A stretch of 64,000 nt of DNA. Source: Holophagaceae bacterium (lineage in GTDB: Bacteria > Acidobacteriota > Holophagae > Holophagales > Holophagaceae). Of the stretch, positions 30,049 through 40,900 are shown one piece after another (position 1 is the stretch's first letter; every line of letters begins with the position of its first letter). A model generated the notes under the pieces. That model was not told the origin of the DNA. It searched no databases and was given only the letters and a program-made list of their open reading frames with translations. The translations under genes were made by a program, and so were the position numbers. The DNA is taken from contig JADKJH010000004.1 of assembly GCA_016722505.1 (NCBI GenBank), positions 186,001 through 250,000 of the forward strand, given 5' to 3'.

Positions 30049-30758
30049 GCGATATAGATGATCCGCTGGCAGGATTCACAGCCCATGGGGCTCTTGGTTT
30101 CATGCAGCTGAACCAAGAAAGGGCTCCGGAGCTTCACCCGGCAACCTGTGCAAATTCCACCCTCGACCTTCACAACGGCCCTACCCATGCGCTGGGAAAG
30201 CAATCGGCCAAATCGGGTGACTTCGGCGGGAGTCATCTTGGATTCAAGTGTCTTGCGCTTCTTTTCCAGCTCTTTCCGGGCCACCACCTGGTTCTCGTGC
30301 TCAGCCATGAAGATCTGATGCAATTCAGTGAATTGGGCATGGGCTTCGATGCGCCGCGTCTTGATTTCGGCTTGCTCTTTGGCGGCGGCCACCAGCCTGG
30401 CTTCCAATTCCTTCAAGGGCCGTTCCAACCCATGGCGCTGCCGTTCACGCTCATCCACTTCGCGGATGGCTGCCGCATATTTCACTTTCTGGTCCACAGT
30501 TTTCAGATGTTTGCGGGCATGTTCTTCGAGCCGCTTGGCCAGTTCCAGTTCCTTGGTCAGCTTTTCCACCTGGGCCGTTCCTTCGAGGACACCCCGGTCC
30601 AGCTCGTTGAGGCGTTTATCCTGGGCTTTGATCTGGGCATCCAAGGCCGCTAGATCAGGTGGGAGGGCCGTAAGATCCCTTTCAATGGTTCTCAAATAAT
30701 CATGAGTGGCTTGGAGTTCGATCAGGACTGGGAGGATGGTCATAAATTCAGCGTACAT
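30045..30758 (-). CDS. coiled-coil protein with C-terminal zinc ribbon
   Basis: 237 residues. Residues about 10-185 are a long charged alpha-helical hairpin or coiled coil; the C-terminus has two Cys pairs, CTGCRVKL and CESCQR, forming a C4 zinc ribbon. This is the widespread DUF164/zf-RING_7 family, suspected of nucleic-acid or ribosome-related work but of unproven function. An alternative start is the ATG at 30743. It is translationally coupled to yggS. Confidence 0.85.
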   Translation of the reverse strand: MYAEFMTILPVLIELQATHDYLRTIERDLTALPPDLAALDAQIKAQDKRLNELDRGVLEGTAQVEKLTKELELAKRLEEHARKHLKTVDQKVKYAAAIREVDERERQRHGLERPLKELEARLVAAAKEQAEIKTRRIEAHAQFTELHQIFMAEHENQVVARKELEKKRKTLESKMTPAEVTRFGRLLSQRMGRAVVKVEGGICTGCRVKLRSPFLVQLHETKSPMGCESCQRIIYIA

Positions 30759-30859
30759 CCGCTAGAGGCTGTCGGCTCTCTCTACTTGAAGAAAAGAATC
30801 ACAAGCATAAAATATTAGTTATATACACTCATATTTATTCATATTTTTCAAATTCCAAG

Positions 30860-30887
30860 TTGACCTGGGACCTGTTGGCGATAGAAT
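30860..30887 (+). promoter_or_regulatory. sigma-70 promoter of groESL
   Basis: TTGACC at 30860-30865, 16-bp spacer, TAGAAT at 30882-30887. The -10 runs straight into the CIRCE element, so repressor binding would block it. Confidence 0.75.
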
Positions 30888-30913
30888 TAGCACTCGCCAC
30901 ACCTGAGTGCTAG
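30887..30913. promoter_or_regulatory. CIRCE operator (HrcA site)
   Basis: TTAGCACTC, nine bases, GAGTGCTAG. This matches the CIRCE consensus TTAGCACTC-N9-GAGTGCTAA at 17 of 18 arm positions. HrcA is therefore expected elsewhere in the genome; it is not in this window. Confidence 0.95.
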
Positions 30914-30948
30914 TGGCATCACTTTACCCATTCTTTTTGGAGGCTTCT

Positions 30949-31236
30949 ATGGCCATCACCCCCCTGTTCGACCGAGTCATGCTCAAGCGCGTTGATCCCG
31001 CCGAGACCGTCAAGGGCGGCATCATCATTCCCGACACTGCCAAAGAAAAGCCCATGGAAGCGATCGTGGTGGCGGTTGGAGAAGGCAAGTTCGATGACAA
31101 CGGCAAGCGCGTCCCCATGTCCGTCAAAGCCGGCCAGAAGGTTCTCATCGGCAAGTACACCGGCACCGAAGTGAGGCTCGACAACGTGGACCATGTCATC
31201 GTGCGCGAAGACGAGATCCTGGCGATTCTCAGCTAA
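30949..31236 (+). CDS. groES: co-chaperonin GroES
   Basis: 95 residues, the normal length. The mobile loop and DRVMLKRVDPAETVKGGIIIPD are typical. The ATG at 30949 is chosen because GGAGG is at 30939-30943 and the frame before it is not conserved. It caps the GroEL cage and is controlled by CIRCE. Confidence 0.97.
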   Translation: MAITPLFDRVMLKRVDPAETVKGGIIIPDTAKEKPMEAIVVAVGEGKFDDNGKRVPMSVKAGQKVLIGKYTGTEVRLDNVDHVIVREDEILAILS

Positions 31237-31244
31237 GAGCCATC

Positions 31245-31269
31245 AGCTATGAGCCAACAGCTCATAGCT
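31245..31269. repeat. perfect hairpin in the groES-groEL spacer
   Basis: AGCTATGAGC and GCTCATAGCT form a perfect 10-bp stem around the loop CAACA. Flanking words (AGCTAAGAGC, CTCATAGCC) repeat the same motif. No T-run follows, so it is more likely an RNA processing or stability element than a terminator. Confidence 0.7.
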
Positions 31270-31317
31270 CATAGCCTTCACCCCTTATTCCCCACCGACA
31301 CAATCAGGAGATAAAAC

Positions 31318-32949
<1,632 letters not shown>

Positions 32950-32950
32950 A

Positions 32951-32996
32951 AAGTTAAAAAGTCGAAAAGTTAAAAAGTTTAGAGTCGAGAGTTAAG
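32951..32996. repeat. degenerate octamer array after groEL
   Basis: Units AAGTTAAA, AAGTCGAA, AAGTTAAA and AAGTTTAG, then shorter AGTCGAG and AGTTAAG units. This is the same AAGTYRAR word as at 25905. It begins at the groEL stop codon and ends 20 bp before the terminator stem. Confidence 0.75.
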
Positions 32997-33015
32997 AGAT
33001 AGAAAAAATAGAGAG

Positions 33016-33042
33016 AAGGCCCCGCATCCGCGGGGCCTTTTT
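33016..33042 (+). terminator. Rho-independent terminator of groESL
   Basis: AAGGCCCCGC and GCGGGGCCTT form a 10-bp stem around ATCC, followed by a run of five T. Strong and correctly placed. Confidence 0.92.
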
Positions 33043-33090
33043 GTAAGGGTCGTGACCCACATTTCGTGAGGGCCCTGGTAGCGTTTTCCT

Positions 33091-33885
33091 ATGAGTGTTC
33101 TTGATGTCCATGGACTGGATCCGCGCAAGCGCATCGCGTCGCTTTTCCTTACGCCGTCCTGCGATATGGGGTGCCGGTTCTGCGCGAGCGAAACGGAGTT
33201 CGCGGTCATGTCCTTCGATGAGGCTGCGTCGCTGATTTGCGCATTGCGGGGACGCATAGACGGTGTGGTGCTGGGTGGGGGCGAGCCATTCCTGTGGCCC
33301 CACGGTCTCGAGAAATTAGCGTGTCTGGCCTGTGATATGGGCTTTCAAGTGCAGGTCTGCACCAATGGCGTGAACATGCCTGCGGGTTATGAACGCATCG
33401 AGGCCATCCATCGTTACATCCTGCCCCTGGAAGCCATGGACCCACAGCTGCACGACAGCCTTCGGATCCGTACAGGCGGCGGGCACCACGGCATTGTGAT
33501 GGACCGGATCCAGGCCCTGGCGAACGCAGGGCGCGAGATCACGCTTTCCACTGTGGTGACCTCGAAAAATATTGGCGAACTGCAGGCCATCGCCGAGTGG
33601 CTGGCGTGGCAATCGCTCGTGGGATTGAAAGTCCATGCCTGGCATTTGTACCGCTTCCTGCCGGTGGGCCGCGGTGGTGTTCCCCACGGCCAGGAACTGG
33701 CGGTAGACCGTGAAGGGTACTTGCGGGCTTGCGGCGCGGTGAAATCGGCTGGGCTGCCCTTCCAGGTCCTGCGCCGGGACGACATGACCAAAGCCAGCAC
33801 TGTGGAATTCTGCTGGTTCGAAAAAGGGCGGCTGCGCCTGGGCAGCGAGGCCTCTCGGGATCTAGTAGGACCAGGCATGGCCTAG
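33091..33885 (+). CDS. orphan radical SAM protein
   Basis: 264 residues. The radical SAM motif is CDMGCRFC (CxxxCxxC, residues about 24-31), followed by GGGEPFLWP, the SAM-binding GGE motif. There is no SPASM-type Cys cluster after it; the C-terminus keeps only one isolated Cys. The core resembles small MoaA/NifB-like or organic-radical activating proteins, but no partner peptide, carrier or biosynthetic gene lies beside it. The ribosome site is weak. Function unknown. Confidence 0.75.
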   Translation: MSVLDVHGLDPRKRIASLFLTPSCDMGCRFCASETEFAVMSFDEAASLICALRGRIDGVVLGGGEPFLWPHGLEKLACLACDMGFQVQVCTNGVNMPAGYERIEAIHRYILPLEAMDPQLHDSLRIRTGGGHHGIVMDRIQALANAGREITLSTVVTSKNIGELQAIAEWLAWQSLVGLKVHAWHLYRFLPVGRGGVPHGQELAVDREGYLRACGAVKSAGLPFQVLRRDDMTKASTVEFCWFEKGRLRLGSEASRDLVGPGMA

Positions 33886-33897
33886 AAAACCAATACC

Positions 33898-33963
33898 GCC
33901 ACGAAGACACATGAAGCTGCACGAAGAAACAGTCTTCGTGACTTGTTCGTGTCCCTTCGTGGC
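33898..33963. repeat. CACGAAG-type nested inverted repeat
   Basis: The outer arms GCCACGAAG (33898-33906) and CTTCGTGGC (33955-33963) enclose an inner hairpin CACGAAGA/TCTTCGTG (33920-33940). The words match the element at 26632. It lies between the convergent radical SAM and methyltransferase genes. Confidence 0.7.
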
Positions 33964-33973
33964 TTCCTTCTTT

Positions 33974-34711
33974 TCAAGGTGAACAGTATTTGATCGAAGC
34001 CGCTGCGTCCACCGGCCGGTGCAGGATGGCGATGCGGTGCTCCAGAAGTGCTGTGGGTGCGCGGCGCAGGCGCCCGAGCATGGTGTCGCCGCAGAGATAG
34101 CCCAACACACGCTCTGCGTCGGATGGGGAAGGGAAGCGCAGCTCCGTGGTGACTGTTTCGACCAGGCGGAATCCATCATGTTCGATCAGGTGGCGAAGGC
34201 GGGTTTCATCCTCGGCGCCCCTTCCCCGGTAGCGCTGGAACTGGCTATCCCAATGGTTTTCCAGAAGCCAAAGGCCGCAGCCCGCGCCAGGGCGAAGAAT
34301 TCGGGAGGCCTCCCGCAGCACCTGATTCCGGACCTCCTCACGAAGATTCACAAGAACCCAGGCTGCAAGCATCACATCAATGGATCCCCCCTTGATGGGC
34401 AGCGACTCGCCGCGGCCGCGCAGCAGAATGGGCCGCGTTGTGAGCATGCGGGCGGCGGTCCGGGCCAGCGCCATCATGTTCGGGCTCGGCTCGATACCCA
34501 GATAAAGCTCTGCGTGCGGGGCTAATTCGCGCAGGTACCTTCCCGTGCCGGAACCCAGTTCCAGCACCCTCCGGTCCTCCAGCCCTGCCAGGGTGATCAG
34601 GCGGCGCGCCACCAGGCTGTCGGGGTCTTCCGCCCTGGAAAACGCATCAAAGATTTCCGGCGCCTCGCGGTAGGCCCTGACCCAGCTCTCTTTGGGGGCA
34701 GGTTCGCTCAT
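33974..34711 (-). CDS. SAM-dependent methyltransferase, class I
   Basis: 245 residues with motif I VLELGSGTGRYL and the following acidic strand LYLGIEPSPNM; the motif RPGAGCGLWLLENHW matches post-motif positions of UbiE-like methyltransferases. The ATG at 34711 (MSEPAPKES) is preferred since it clears the kinase stop at 34740 by 28 bp; a longer start at 34777 would overlap the kinase. Substrate unknown. It probably shares a transcript with the upstream histidine kinase. Confidence 0.8.
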   Translation of the reverse strand: MSEPAPKESWVRAYREAPEIFDAFSRAEDPDSLVARRLITLAGLEDRRVLELGSGTGRYLRELAPHAELYLGIEPSPNMMALARTAARMLTTRPILLRGRGESLPIKGGSIDVMLAAWVLVNLREEVRNQVLREASRILRPGAGCGLWLLENHWDSQFQRYRGRGAEDETRLRHLIEHDGFRLVETVTTELRFPSPSDAERVLGYLCGDTMLGRLRRAPTALLEHRIAILHRPVDAAASIKYCSP

Positions 34712-34739
34712 GCCGGACGGGCCTCCCTCGCGGCGGACA

Positions 34740-36311
34740 TCATTGGGGTAGCTCGATTCTCGCCTCGAACCCTTCACCCTGTTTGCTGAGGAAGATAAGG
34801 CCCCATCCCTCCCGTTGGGCGACCTGGAAAAGCAGGCTCAGACCCAGTCCTTGGCCTTCATGGGAGAACCCTTCAGCGCCATCCCTCCGGAACCGCATGA
34901 AGGGCTTCCCCAGTTGCTCCAGTTGCTGGGGGCTCACACCGGGCCCCTCGTCTGAGACTGAGATCTGGAAAATGGGGCCCACCCTGAAGCCTGTTATCCG
35001 TGTGGTTCCGTTTCCATAGACCAGGGCGTTTTCCAGCAGGGTCGCCAGGGCCGCGCGCAGGGAGGATAGGTGCGCCTGGTGGGGAACCGGAGGGATTTCA
35101 ACCAGCAGATCCCTCGATTCCTGTTCAAAAAGGGACTTCAGCTCGCTCACCGTCCCTTCATAGAAACCTTCCGGCACGGGGCTGCGCTGGGATTGGCCCG
35201 GATGGATCCGCAGGCTTTTCAGTCCATTTTCGATGAGCACCACCAATTGGTCCACTTCCTCACCGATGTGGAGGAATTCACCCTGGATTTTTTCTGGGGG
35301 GAGCTTTCCCATCCGGAGGCTGTCGCAGCGCAGTTTTAGTACGGCAAGGGGCGTTTTCAGGCTATGGGCCAAGGAGGCGATCTGGTCTGAATCCAGGCGC
35401 TCCTGCCGCCGGGCCCGGTAGCGCAGATAGAGCCCAAAGGAAAGGCTGCCGGCCACCAAGGCATAGGTGGACCAAGCGACCTTCTGGTGAAACCGGATGT
35501 CCGCAGTCATGATCGCTTCATCTTCCGGGAGCGGCCTTCCGACCATTTCCCATCCATCTCCCATGGCATCCCCGGTGAGCAGGATCTCTGACGGTGAATG
35601 TTCTCCGCGGCGAAAACCCGCTTGGAGGTTGGGCGGTGCCGTCCAGGGGGCGGAAGCGTCCTCGAATTGCTCCTTCGGATCTGCCCGGCGCAAACCTACT
35701 TGCAGGCGCGGACCCTTGGTCTGCAAATACCGAAGGTGATGCTCTACTTCTGGACTGCCGATGTGCCACAGCTTCACCATTCCAAAGCGGTCGCCGAGCA
35801 GCACCAAGCCTGAAGCGCGGGGAAAATCTGGATTCATCTCCTTTGGCGGCACCCACTGGAATCGGCCTTCAGCCTCGGCCTGTTTCACCCAGGAACGCCA
35901 ACGATGGTTCAAGGAGGAATCGAGGGAGACGGCAAAGCGGTCTCCGTGCCGGACCCACACGGTTCCCTCCCGGCGGGACACCGCTGCCAAGAGCAGGGGA
36001 TGTTCCCTCAGGGCTGAGCGTACATGCGGTTCATCTCCCGTTTGAAAGTCAGGGATGTTCGGCAGGACGGACCAGTTCTGTCCGATGGCCTGCATCAGGG
36101 GCATCCGGGCGTCCTGCCATTCCAGGATGTCCCGGGAGATCCGGCTGCTCACCCAGACGATGGGCAGGGTGTAAAGCAGGCTCGTGGTGGCGAGGATCGA
36201 GATGAAGAGGAGCGTCAGCGCGCCCTTCTGCTGCATAGGGCGCAGCCAGCGGTCCAGCGCCGCGGTAAGGCGGGGCTTGGCGTGCAGGATACGTCGGGAA
36301 GGGGTGAGCAT
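34740..36311 (-). CDS. membrane sensor histidine kinase
   Basis: 523 residues. Two membrane helices (about 30-53 and 277-297) enclose a periplasmic sensor domain of about 220 residues with no recognised fold. The H-box is SLAHSLKTPLAV with His316; N-box LATLLENALVYG, G1 DEGPGVS and G2 GQGLGLSL are intact, so it should be active. No response regulator is next to it; the partner must lie upstream of 36311 or elsewhere. Confidence 0.88.
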   Translation of the reverse strand: MLTPSRRILHAKPRLTAALDRWLRPMQQKGALTLLFISILATTSLLYTLPIVWVSSRISRDILEWQDARMPLMQAIGQNWSVLPNIPDFQTGDEPHVRSALREHPLLLAAVSRREGTVWVRHGDRFAVSLDSSLNHRWRSWVKQAEAEGRFQWVPPKEMNPDFPRASGLVLLGDRFGMVKLWHIGSPEVEHHLRYLQTKGPRLQVGLRRADPKEQFEDASAPWTAPPNLQAGFRRGEHSPSEILLTGDAMGDGWEMVGRPLPEDEAIMTADIRFHQKVAWSTYALVAGSLSFGLYLRYRARRQERLDSDQIASLAHSLKTPLAVLKLRCDSLRMGKLPPEKIQGEFLHIGEEVDQLVVLIENGLKSLRIHPGQSQRSPVPEGFYEGTVSELKSLFEQESRDLLVEIPPVPHQAHLSSLRAALATLLENALVYGNGTTRITGFRVGPIFQISVSDEGPGVSPQQLEQLGKPFMRFRRDGAEGFSHEGQGLGLSLLFQVAQREGWGLIFLSKQGEGFEARIELPQ

Positions 36312-36342
36312 GGCGGCCTTGGATTCCCCATCCTAGAACAAC

Positions 36343-36786
36343 TCAGGTTCTCAAATAACCCAAGGCTGCCACGGCAATTTCAGGAGTGAGGATCTGGAGG
36401 GTGGCTATCTTTCCAAAGTGTCTGGAATCCCTGGTCACAAGCACGGGAATCCCGGCCTCTTGTGCAGCAGCCGCCTGGATTCCATCCTCCAGGTCATCGA
36501 ACCCCAGACGGAAAGCCCGCTCGATCACCCGTGCGGTCACGTCTGCTACTCGAACGCGTTGAAGCAGGATCTCTAGTTTGGTGATGGCCTTTCGTGCCGA
36601 GTCTTTATGGCGGATCAAATAGAAAAGCGTGGGGATGGTGTTTGCTGCGATGTATAGATCCACTTTCTCTTGGTGTTCTGCCTGGAACAGGGCTTTAGCT
36701 TGGGGATACCAGGGGTGGCGTTGCTGCATGTAATCCAACAGCACGTTGATATCCAGCAGATATCTGGGTTTAGGTGCTGGTTTCAT
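36343..36786 (-). CDS. PIN-domain toxin (VapC-like ribonuclease)
   Basis: 147 residues with the PIN fold: the opening YLLDINVLLDYM carries the first Asp, then FDDLEDGIQAAAA and LVTRDSRHF supply the remaining acidic residues for metal-dependent RNA cleavage. The start overlaps the antitoxin stop as ATGA, giving the usual coupled antitoxin-first order. Its target RNA cannot be predicted. Confidence 0.85.
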   Translation of the reverse strand: MKPAPKPRYLLDINVLLDYMQQRHPWYPQAKALFQAEHQEKVDLYIAANTIPTLFYLIRHKDSARKAITKLEILLQRVRVADVTARVIERAFRLGFDDLEDGIQAAAAQEAGIPVLVTRDSRHFGKIATLQILTPEIAVAALGYLRT

Positions 36787-37064
36787 CGGGTGAGCCTAGC
36801 CTCGTGCTGGGCCTTGCGAAGCTCCTTCTTGTCGAGGTTGGGCCAACCTGCGAGAAGGCCATCCAAAGGGTCAGCTTCTGCCAGTTCCGTATTTACATTC
36901 TGGCCCTGCACGGTCTGCTCCAATGCACCCAGCAGATCATTCACAACCTGGGAGAGTGAGATATTCAGGCCTTCCGCGTACCGATGGCCGAAGGCCAACC
37001 GTGACTGTGCAAGACTCAAATTGGTGGGGCGTTTTTTCTTTGGGGCGGGGATGGTGGCAGCCAT
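36783..37064 (-). CDS. antitoxin of PIN-domain toxin-antitoxin pair
   Basis: 93 residues. A basic N-terminus (APKKKRPTNLSLA) is followed by a predicted ribbon-helix-helix-like segment (NISLSQVVNDLLGAL) and an acidic C-terminal tail (LAEADPLDGLLAGW) suited to blocking the toxin. The family was not identified with certainty; it resembles DUF6364-type antitoxins. It is preceded by an inverted repeat overlapping the likely promoter, as in self-repressed pairs. Confidence 0.7.
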   Translation of the reverse strand: MAATIPAPKKKRPTNLSLAQSRLAFGHRYAEGLNISLSQVVNDLLGALEQTVQGQNVNTELAEADPLDGLLAGWPNLDKKELRKAQHEARLTR

Positions 37065-37076
37065 TGGGTTTCCCTC

Positions 37077-37106
37077 TGCGCATAAATGTAACTTATTCTA
37101 TGCGCA
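37077..37106 (-). promoter_or_regulatory. operator/promoter of the toxin-antitoxin pair
   Basis: TGCGCATA (37077-37084) and TATGCGCA (37099-37106) are perfect inverted arms with a 14-bp spacer. On the minus strand a candidate -35 TTGCAA (at 37107-37112), 16-bp spacer and -10 TACATT overlay the arms. The antitoxin is the expected ligand. Confidence 0.65.
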
Positions 37107-37124
37107 TTGCAATAGCCACCGCGC

Positions 37125-37895
37125 TTAAAGCTTCCTCATGATTCGCTCGATGGAAATGGCCTTCTTCCCTTTTGTTTCGATGAGCACTGCGTGGAGTTGC
37201 AGATCGCCTTCGGCCACTTCGAAGCGGGGTCGCATGGGCGTGAGAAAGCGGGCCAGGCTGGTTTCCTTCTTCATGCCGATGACGCTGTCGTAGGGGCCGG
37301 TCATGCCGATATCTGTCACGTAGGCCGTGCCGCCGGGCAGCACTTTGGTGTCCAGCGTCGGCACATGGGTATGACTACCCACCACCGCGCTGACGCGACC
37401 CTCCAGATACCAGCCCATGGCCTGGCCCTCACTGGTGGCTTCGGCGTGCATGTCCACCAGCACCACGTCGGCCCTTTCCTTCATGAGAATGGAATCCGCG
37501 GCTCGAAAGGGATCGTCACAGGTCGGCATCTGGATCCGGCCCATGAGGTTCATCACCAGGACTTCTTCGCCGCTCTTGGTGTGCAACTTCACATGGCCCA
37601 GGCCCGGCGTACCGGGTGGATAGTTGGCAGGCCGAAGCAGCCGCGGTTCTTTTGCGAAATAGGAGCCGATGTCCTTCACATCAAAGGCGTGATTGCCGGT
37701 GGTGATGACGTCCACGCCCAAATTCTCAAACCAGTCCTTGGCGATGCGTTCGGTGATGCCGTGGCCATGGGCGGCGTTCTCGCCGTTCACCACAAGGAAA
37801 TCCACGGCGTATTCCCGCCGCAATTCCGGCAGATGCGCCTCCATCAGCCGCCGCCCCGGTTCACCCACCACATCGCCTAAGACAAGAATCCGCAT
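37125..37895 (-). CDS. ymdB: YmdB-family metallophosphoesterase
   Basis: 256 residues matching the TIGR00282 family, which in Bacillus hydrolyses 2',3'-cyclic nucleotides and affects biofilm and motility switching. Metal-site motifs are LVLGDVVGEPG, VNGENAAHGHGI, TTGNHAFD and GSHTHVPT. No membrane segment. It lies between the toxin-antitoxin pair and the first receptor gene. The C-terminus is complete. Confidence 0.9.
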   Translation of the reverse strand: MRILVLGDVVGEPGRRLMEAHLPELRREYAVDFLVVNGENAAHGHGITERIAKDWFENLGVDVITTGNHAFDVKDIGSYFAKEPRLLRPANYPPGTPGLGHVKLHTKSGEEVLVMNLMGRIQMPTCDDPFRAADSILMKERADVVLVDMHAEATSEGQAMGWYLEGRVSAVVGSHTHVPTLDTKVLPGGTAYVTDIGMTGPYDSVIGMKKETSLARFLTPMRPRFEVAEGDLQLHAVLIETKGKKAISIERIMRKL

Positions 37896-37921
37896 ATAAC
37901 AACCTTATCGTAGGAACACGA

Positions 37922-37943
37922 AGGCCCCGCATGCGCGGGGCCT
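37922..37943 (-). terminator. stem-loop terminator downstream of the first receptor gene
   Basis: AGGCCCCGC and GCGGGGCCT form a 9-bp stem around ATGC, 23 bp past the minus-strand receptor stop at 37966. The T-run is poor (TTCGTGTT). The stem arms are nearly identical to the groEL terminator at 33016. Confidence 0.55.
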
Positions 37944-37965
37944 CCTTGGTCAGGAACGATGGAGT

Positions 37966-40900
37966 CTAGAATTTGGCGCGGACGCCAAACTGCACCTCAC
38001 GCGTGTTTCGGTCGGGCAGGTCTATGAATCCGAAATCGCTCTGGGGCACAAATCCACTGGTGAAATTCCCTTGAGTGCCTGTTGTGCGGGTAGTTCGCTG
38101 ATTGGCCCAATTCAGGACGTTGAATACATCTATGAAGGTTTCCACCTGGTACTTCTTGGTGATTTCAAAATTGCGGGTCAGGCGAAGATCCAACTGTTTG
38201 ACATGGGGCTGGCGGAAGCCGTTGCGCACGGTGTCAGGGGAATAATCGTTGCTGCCCCCGTCTCCATTGAGGTCGCCTGAATAGGTAGTGGTGACACCGC
38301 CGACAGTTATGGAACGAGATGTATTGATGGAACTATAGGGTGCGCCTGAGTTGTAGCTGAAGTTCACAGCGCCCTTGATTCCGAAAAAGACTGGGAAATA
38401 CCCCGCAAAGACAAAGCGGAAAGGCCGGTCGTTGGAACTGCGGGCGATTGTGGCCAGAGGATTCGAAGGATCGTTCACGTTGGAATCGGCGGTGGAACTG
38501 GCCGTGGTGCGTTCGTTGGAATTATTGTCCTCAGCCTTGGAGAAGGTGACATTGGTGTTGAAGCCCCACCCTTTGTCATTGCGCATGGATGCGGTCAGGA
38601 TCAATGCCTTGTAGGTTCCTTCGCCGCCATTCTGGCTCAGGAAGATGTTGCCGAAGCCGGTGAAATCCAGTAGATGCCCGCGCACCACAGCTTTGTTCGG
38701 ACGGCCCGAAGTGGAGAATTTGTTAAGGCCGGGCACGGCATAGCCGTCGTTATAAAAAGAGCCTGCGGGGGCGCCAACCTGGTTCAGGTTGATGTTCATG
38801 AAGTACTGCAGGTTCTCGAATTTGGCATAAACCCCTTGAACGCCCAGTGTCAGGCCGTTGTCGTAGGAGTGGTCCAAGCCCAGGGCCGTTCGTTTGGCCA
38901 GGGTCATCTTGTTGGTGGGATCCCAGACCTGCCCAGTCTTGCTCGCGGAACCCAGGCCCGCCAAGAGCGAGGGATTCAAGGAACTTATCCTGTTGCCCGA
39001 TACACGTTGGGCAAAGGACAGGGCTCCAGTGTTGAAAAACGCGTTGGTGCTGGGTGAGTTATTGATGAAGTAGGTGGAGGTTGTGTTGCCGTTGCTGTTC
39101 ATAGTGTTCGATACGGTCAGGCTGGGGTTCGGGCTGGAGAACAGTCCGTAGCCGCCGCGGATCAGGGTCTTGCCTCTGCCATTCAAGTCGAACGTGAAGC
39201 CGAAACGGGGATCCGTAGACGTCGTGCTGTTGGCCTGATCCAAACCGTTGAACAGAGGGTTGGGTCGTGGATTATCCGGCTGGGCTTCCCGCGTGACGCG
39301 AACACCCAGGCTCAGCAAGAGCCGACGGTTCATGAAGCCTTGATACTGTCCCTGCACATAGCCCGCAAACAGCTTGGATTGGTAGGCGATGGCACCTCCG
39401 AAATCGCTGTAGGCGCCTGCATACGTCAAGTTGTCCGAGGAAGATGAGGAGGCGAAGACTGTACCAGCAGCCCACTTGTTGGCGATCTGGTAGTTACCGA
39501 ATTGGAAAGATCCATTCTGGTAGCGGAAAAAGGTGTTTTTGAAATCGAAGAGCTGGATGTCCACGCCACCCTTGACGGACCAGTCATCCTTGGTCCAGGT
39601 CAGGTTGTCAATGATTTGCCAGCTGTACTCATCCAGGCCGTTAGGCAGGAAGTTGTTTTGGCCTGCGTTGAAGCCGCTGTTCACTTGGAACTCGGGCGCA
39701 GCCGTGGAGTTCGCGAAGCGGGGGCGGCGTTCGATGGCGCGCTGGACACGGGCTTCATTGATCAGGTTGGATCCAAGAATGCTGTTGAGTTCCAGCACCC
39801 AGGAAAGTCCACTGTTTTTTTCCAGACCCTGGCTGGTCTGGCCAGTACTAGGGGCGAAACTACTGGAGAAGGCTGTGGTGCCGTTCTCAGACTTCCAGTC
39901 CTGGGCGTTCACGCGCAAAGACGCCCGGTGGTTTTCGTTGATGGACCAATCCAGACGGCCGAAATAAACCGTGTTGGTGCGGTCGTTGGTGTAGTTCCGT
40001 CCAGCCTCTTGCGTCAAGGTGCGACCGTCGTTGCCCATCACCAGATTTCCGAAGGTAGCGAGGAATGGTGTGAAATTAGCAAGGCTGTTGCCACCGGAAG
40101 AGCTGATGGCGAAATTGGGCGTGAAGTCTTCTTTGTATTTGTAAGTTTCTACGCCGATGAAGTAGAAGAGCTTGTCCTTGATTAGGGCACCACCCACATT
40201 CATGTTGAATTGGGTCTGAGAGAAGTTCTTCGTCCTTGCCTGATCTGTGTTGGTGGTTCCACGCGGATCGTAGGGAACGGGGCGAATCTTCGCCACCAAA
40301 GACTTGGGACGGATCTGGAAAAGCGCAGTTCCGCTGAAGTCATTGGTGCCCGTCTTGGAGATTGCATTGATGATGGCGCCCGCGGCGTTGCCGTATTGGG
40401 CATCGAAGGCATTGGTAATGATTTGCAATTCTTTGATGGTGTCGGCGCCGAACGCAAAGGGGATGCGAGTAGAACCACGCTGTTCGCCAAAGAAATTGGA
40501 ATTGTAGCTCGCGCCGTCAATGGTCAGGTTGTTCTGGATGCCTCGAGCACCCTCCACGGACACGCGGTTGTTGTCGGGATCAAAGGCCGTGCCGGGGGTC
40601 AGGTTCACCAGGTTGGTGAAGTCACGACCGTTCAAGGGAATACTCTCTACTAATTTTTCGTCAATCGAAGAGTTGGTACTGACCTGCTGGGTATCGAGAT
40701 TCGCCGAAACAGCAACCACTTCCACGGTGGTGGAGGCTTCGGCGGAATCCATGGTGAAGTTCAGGGTGGTGGTCTGACCCAGGCTCACCTGGACAGAGGA
40801 ATTCCGCAGTGTGCGCATGCCCGGAGCCGTGATGGACAATTCGTACACACCCACCGGCATCAAGTTGAACTGGTAGTTGCCCTGGGCATCAGCGGTCAAG

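Noticed and set aside
31245..31269. groES-groEL hairpin as a terminator
   Set aside because: No T-run follows the stem and groEL has its own ribosome site but no separate promoter that could be seen.
37191..37880. Plus-strand frame of 229 residues opposite ymdB
   Set aside because: YmdB motifs on the minus strand are complete; the opposite frame is a codon-bias shadow.
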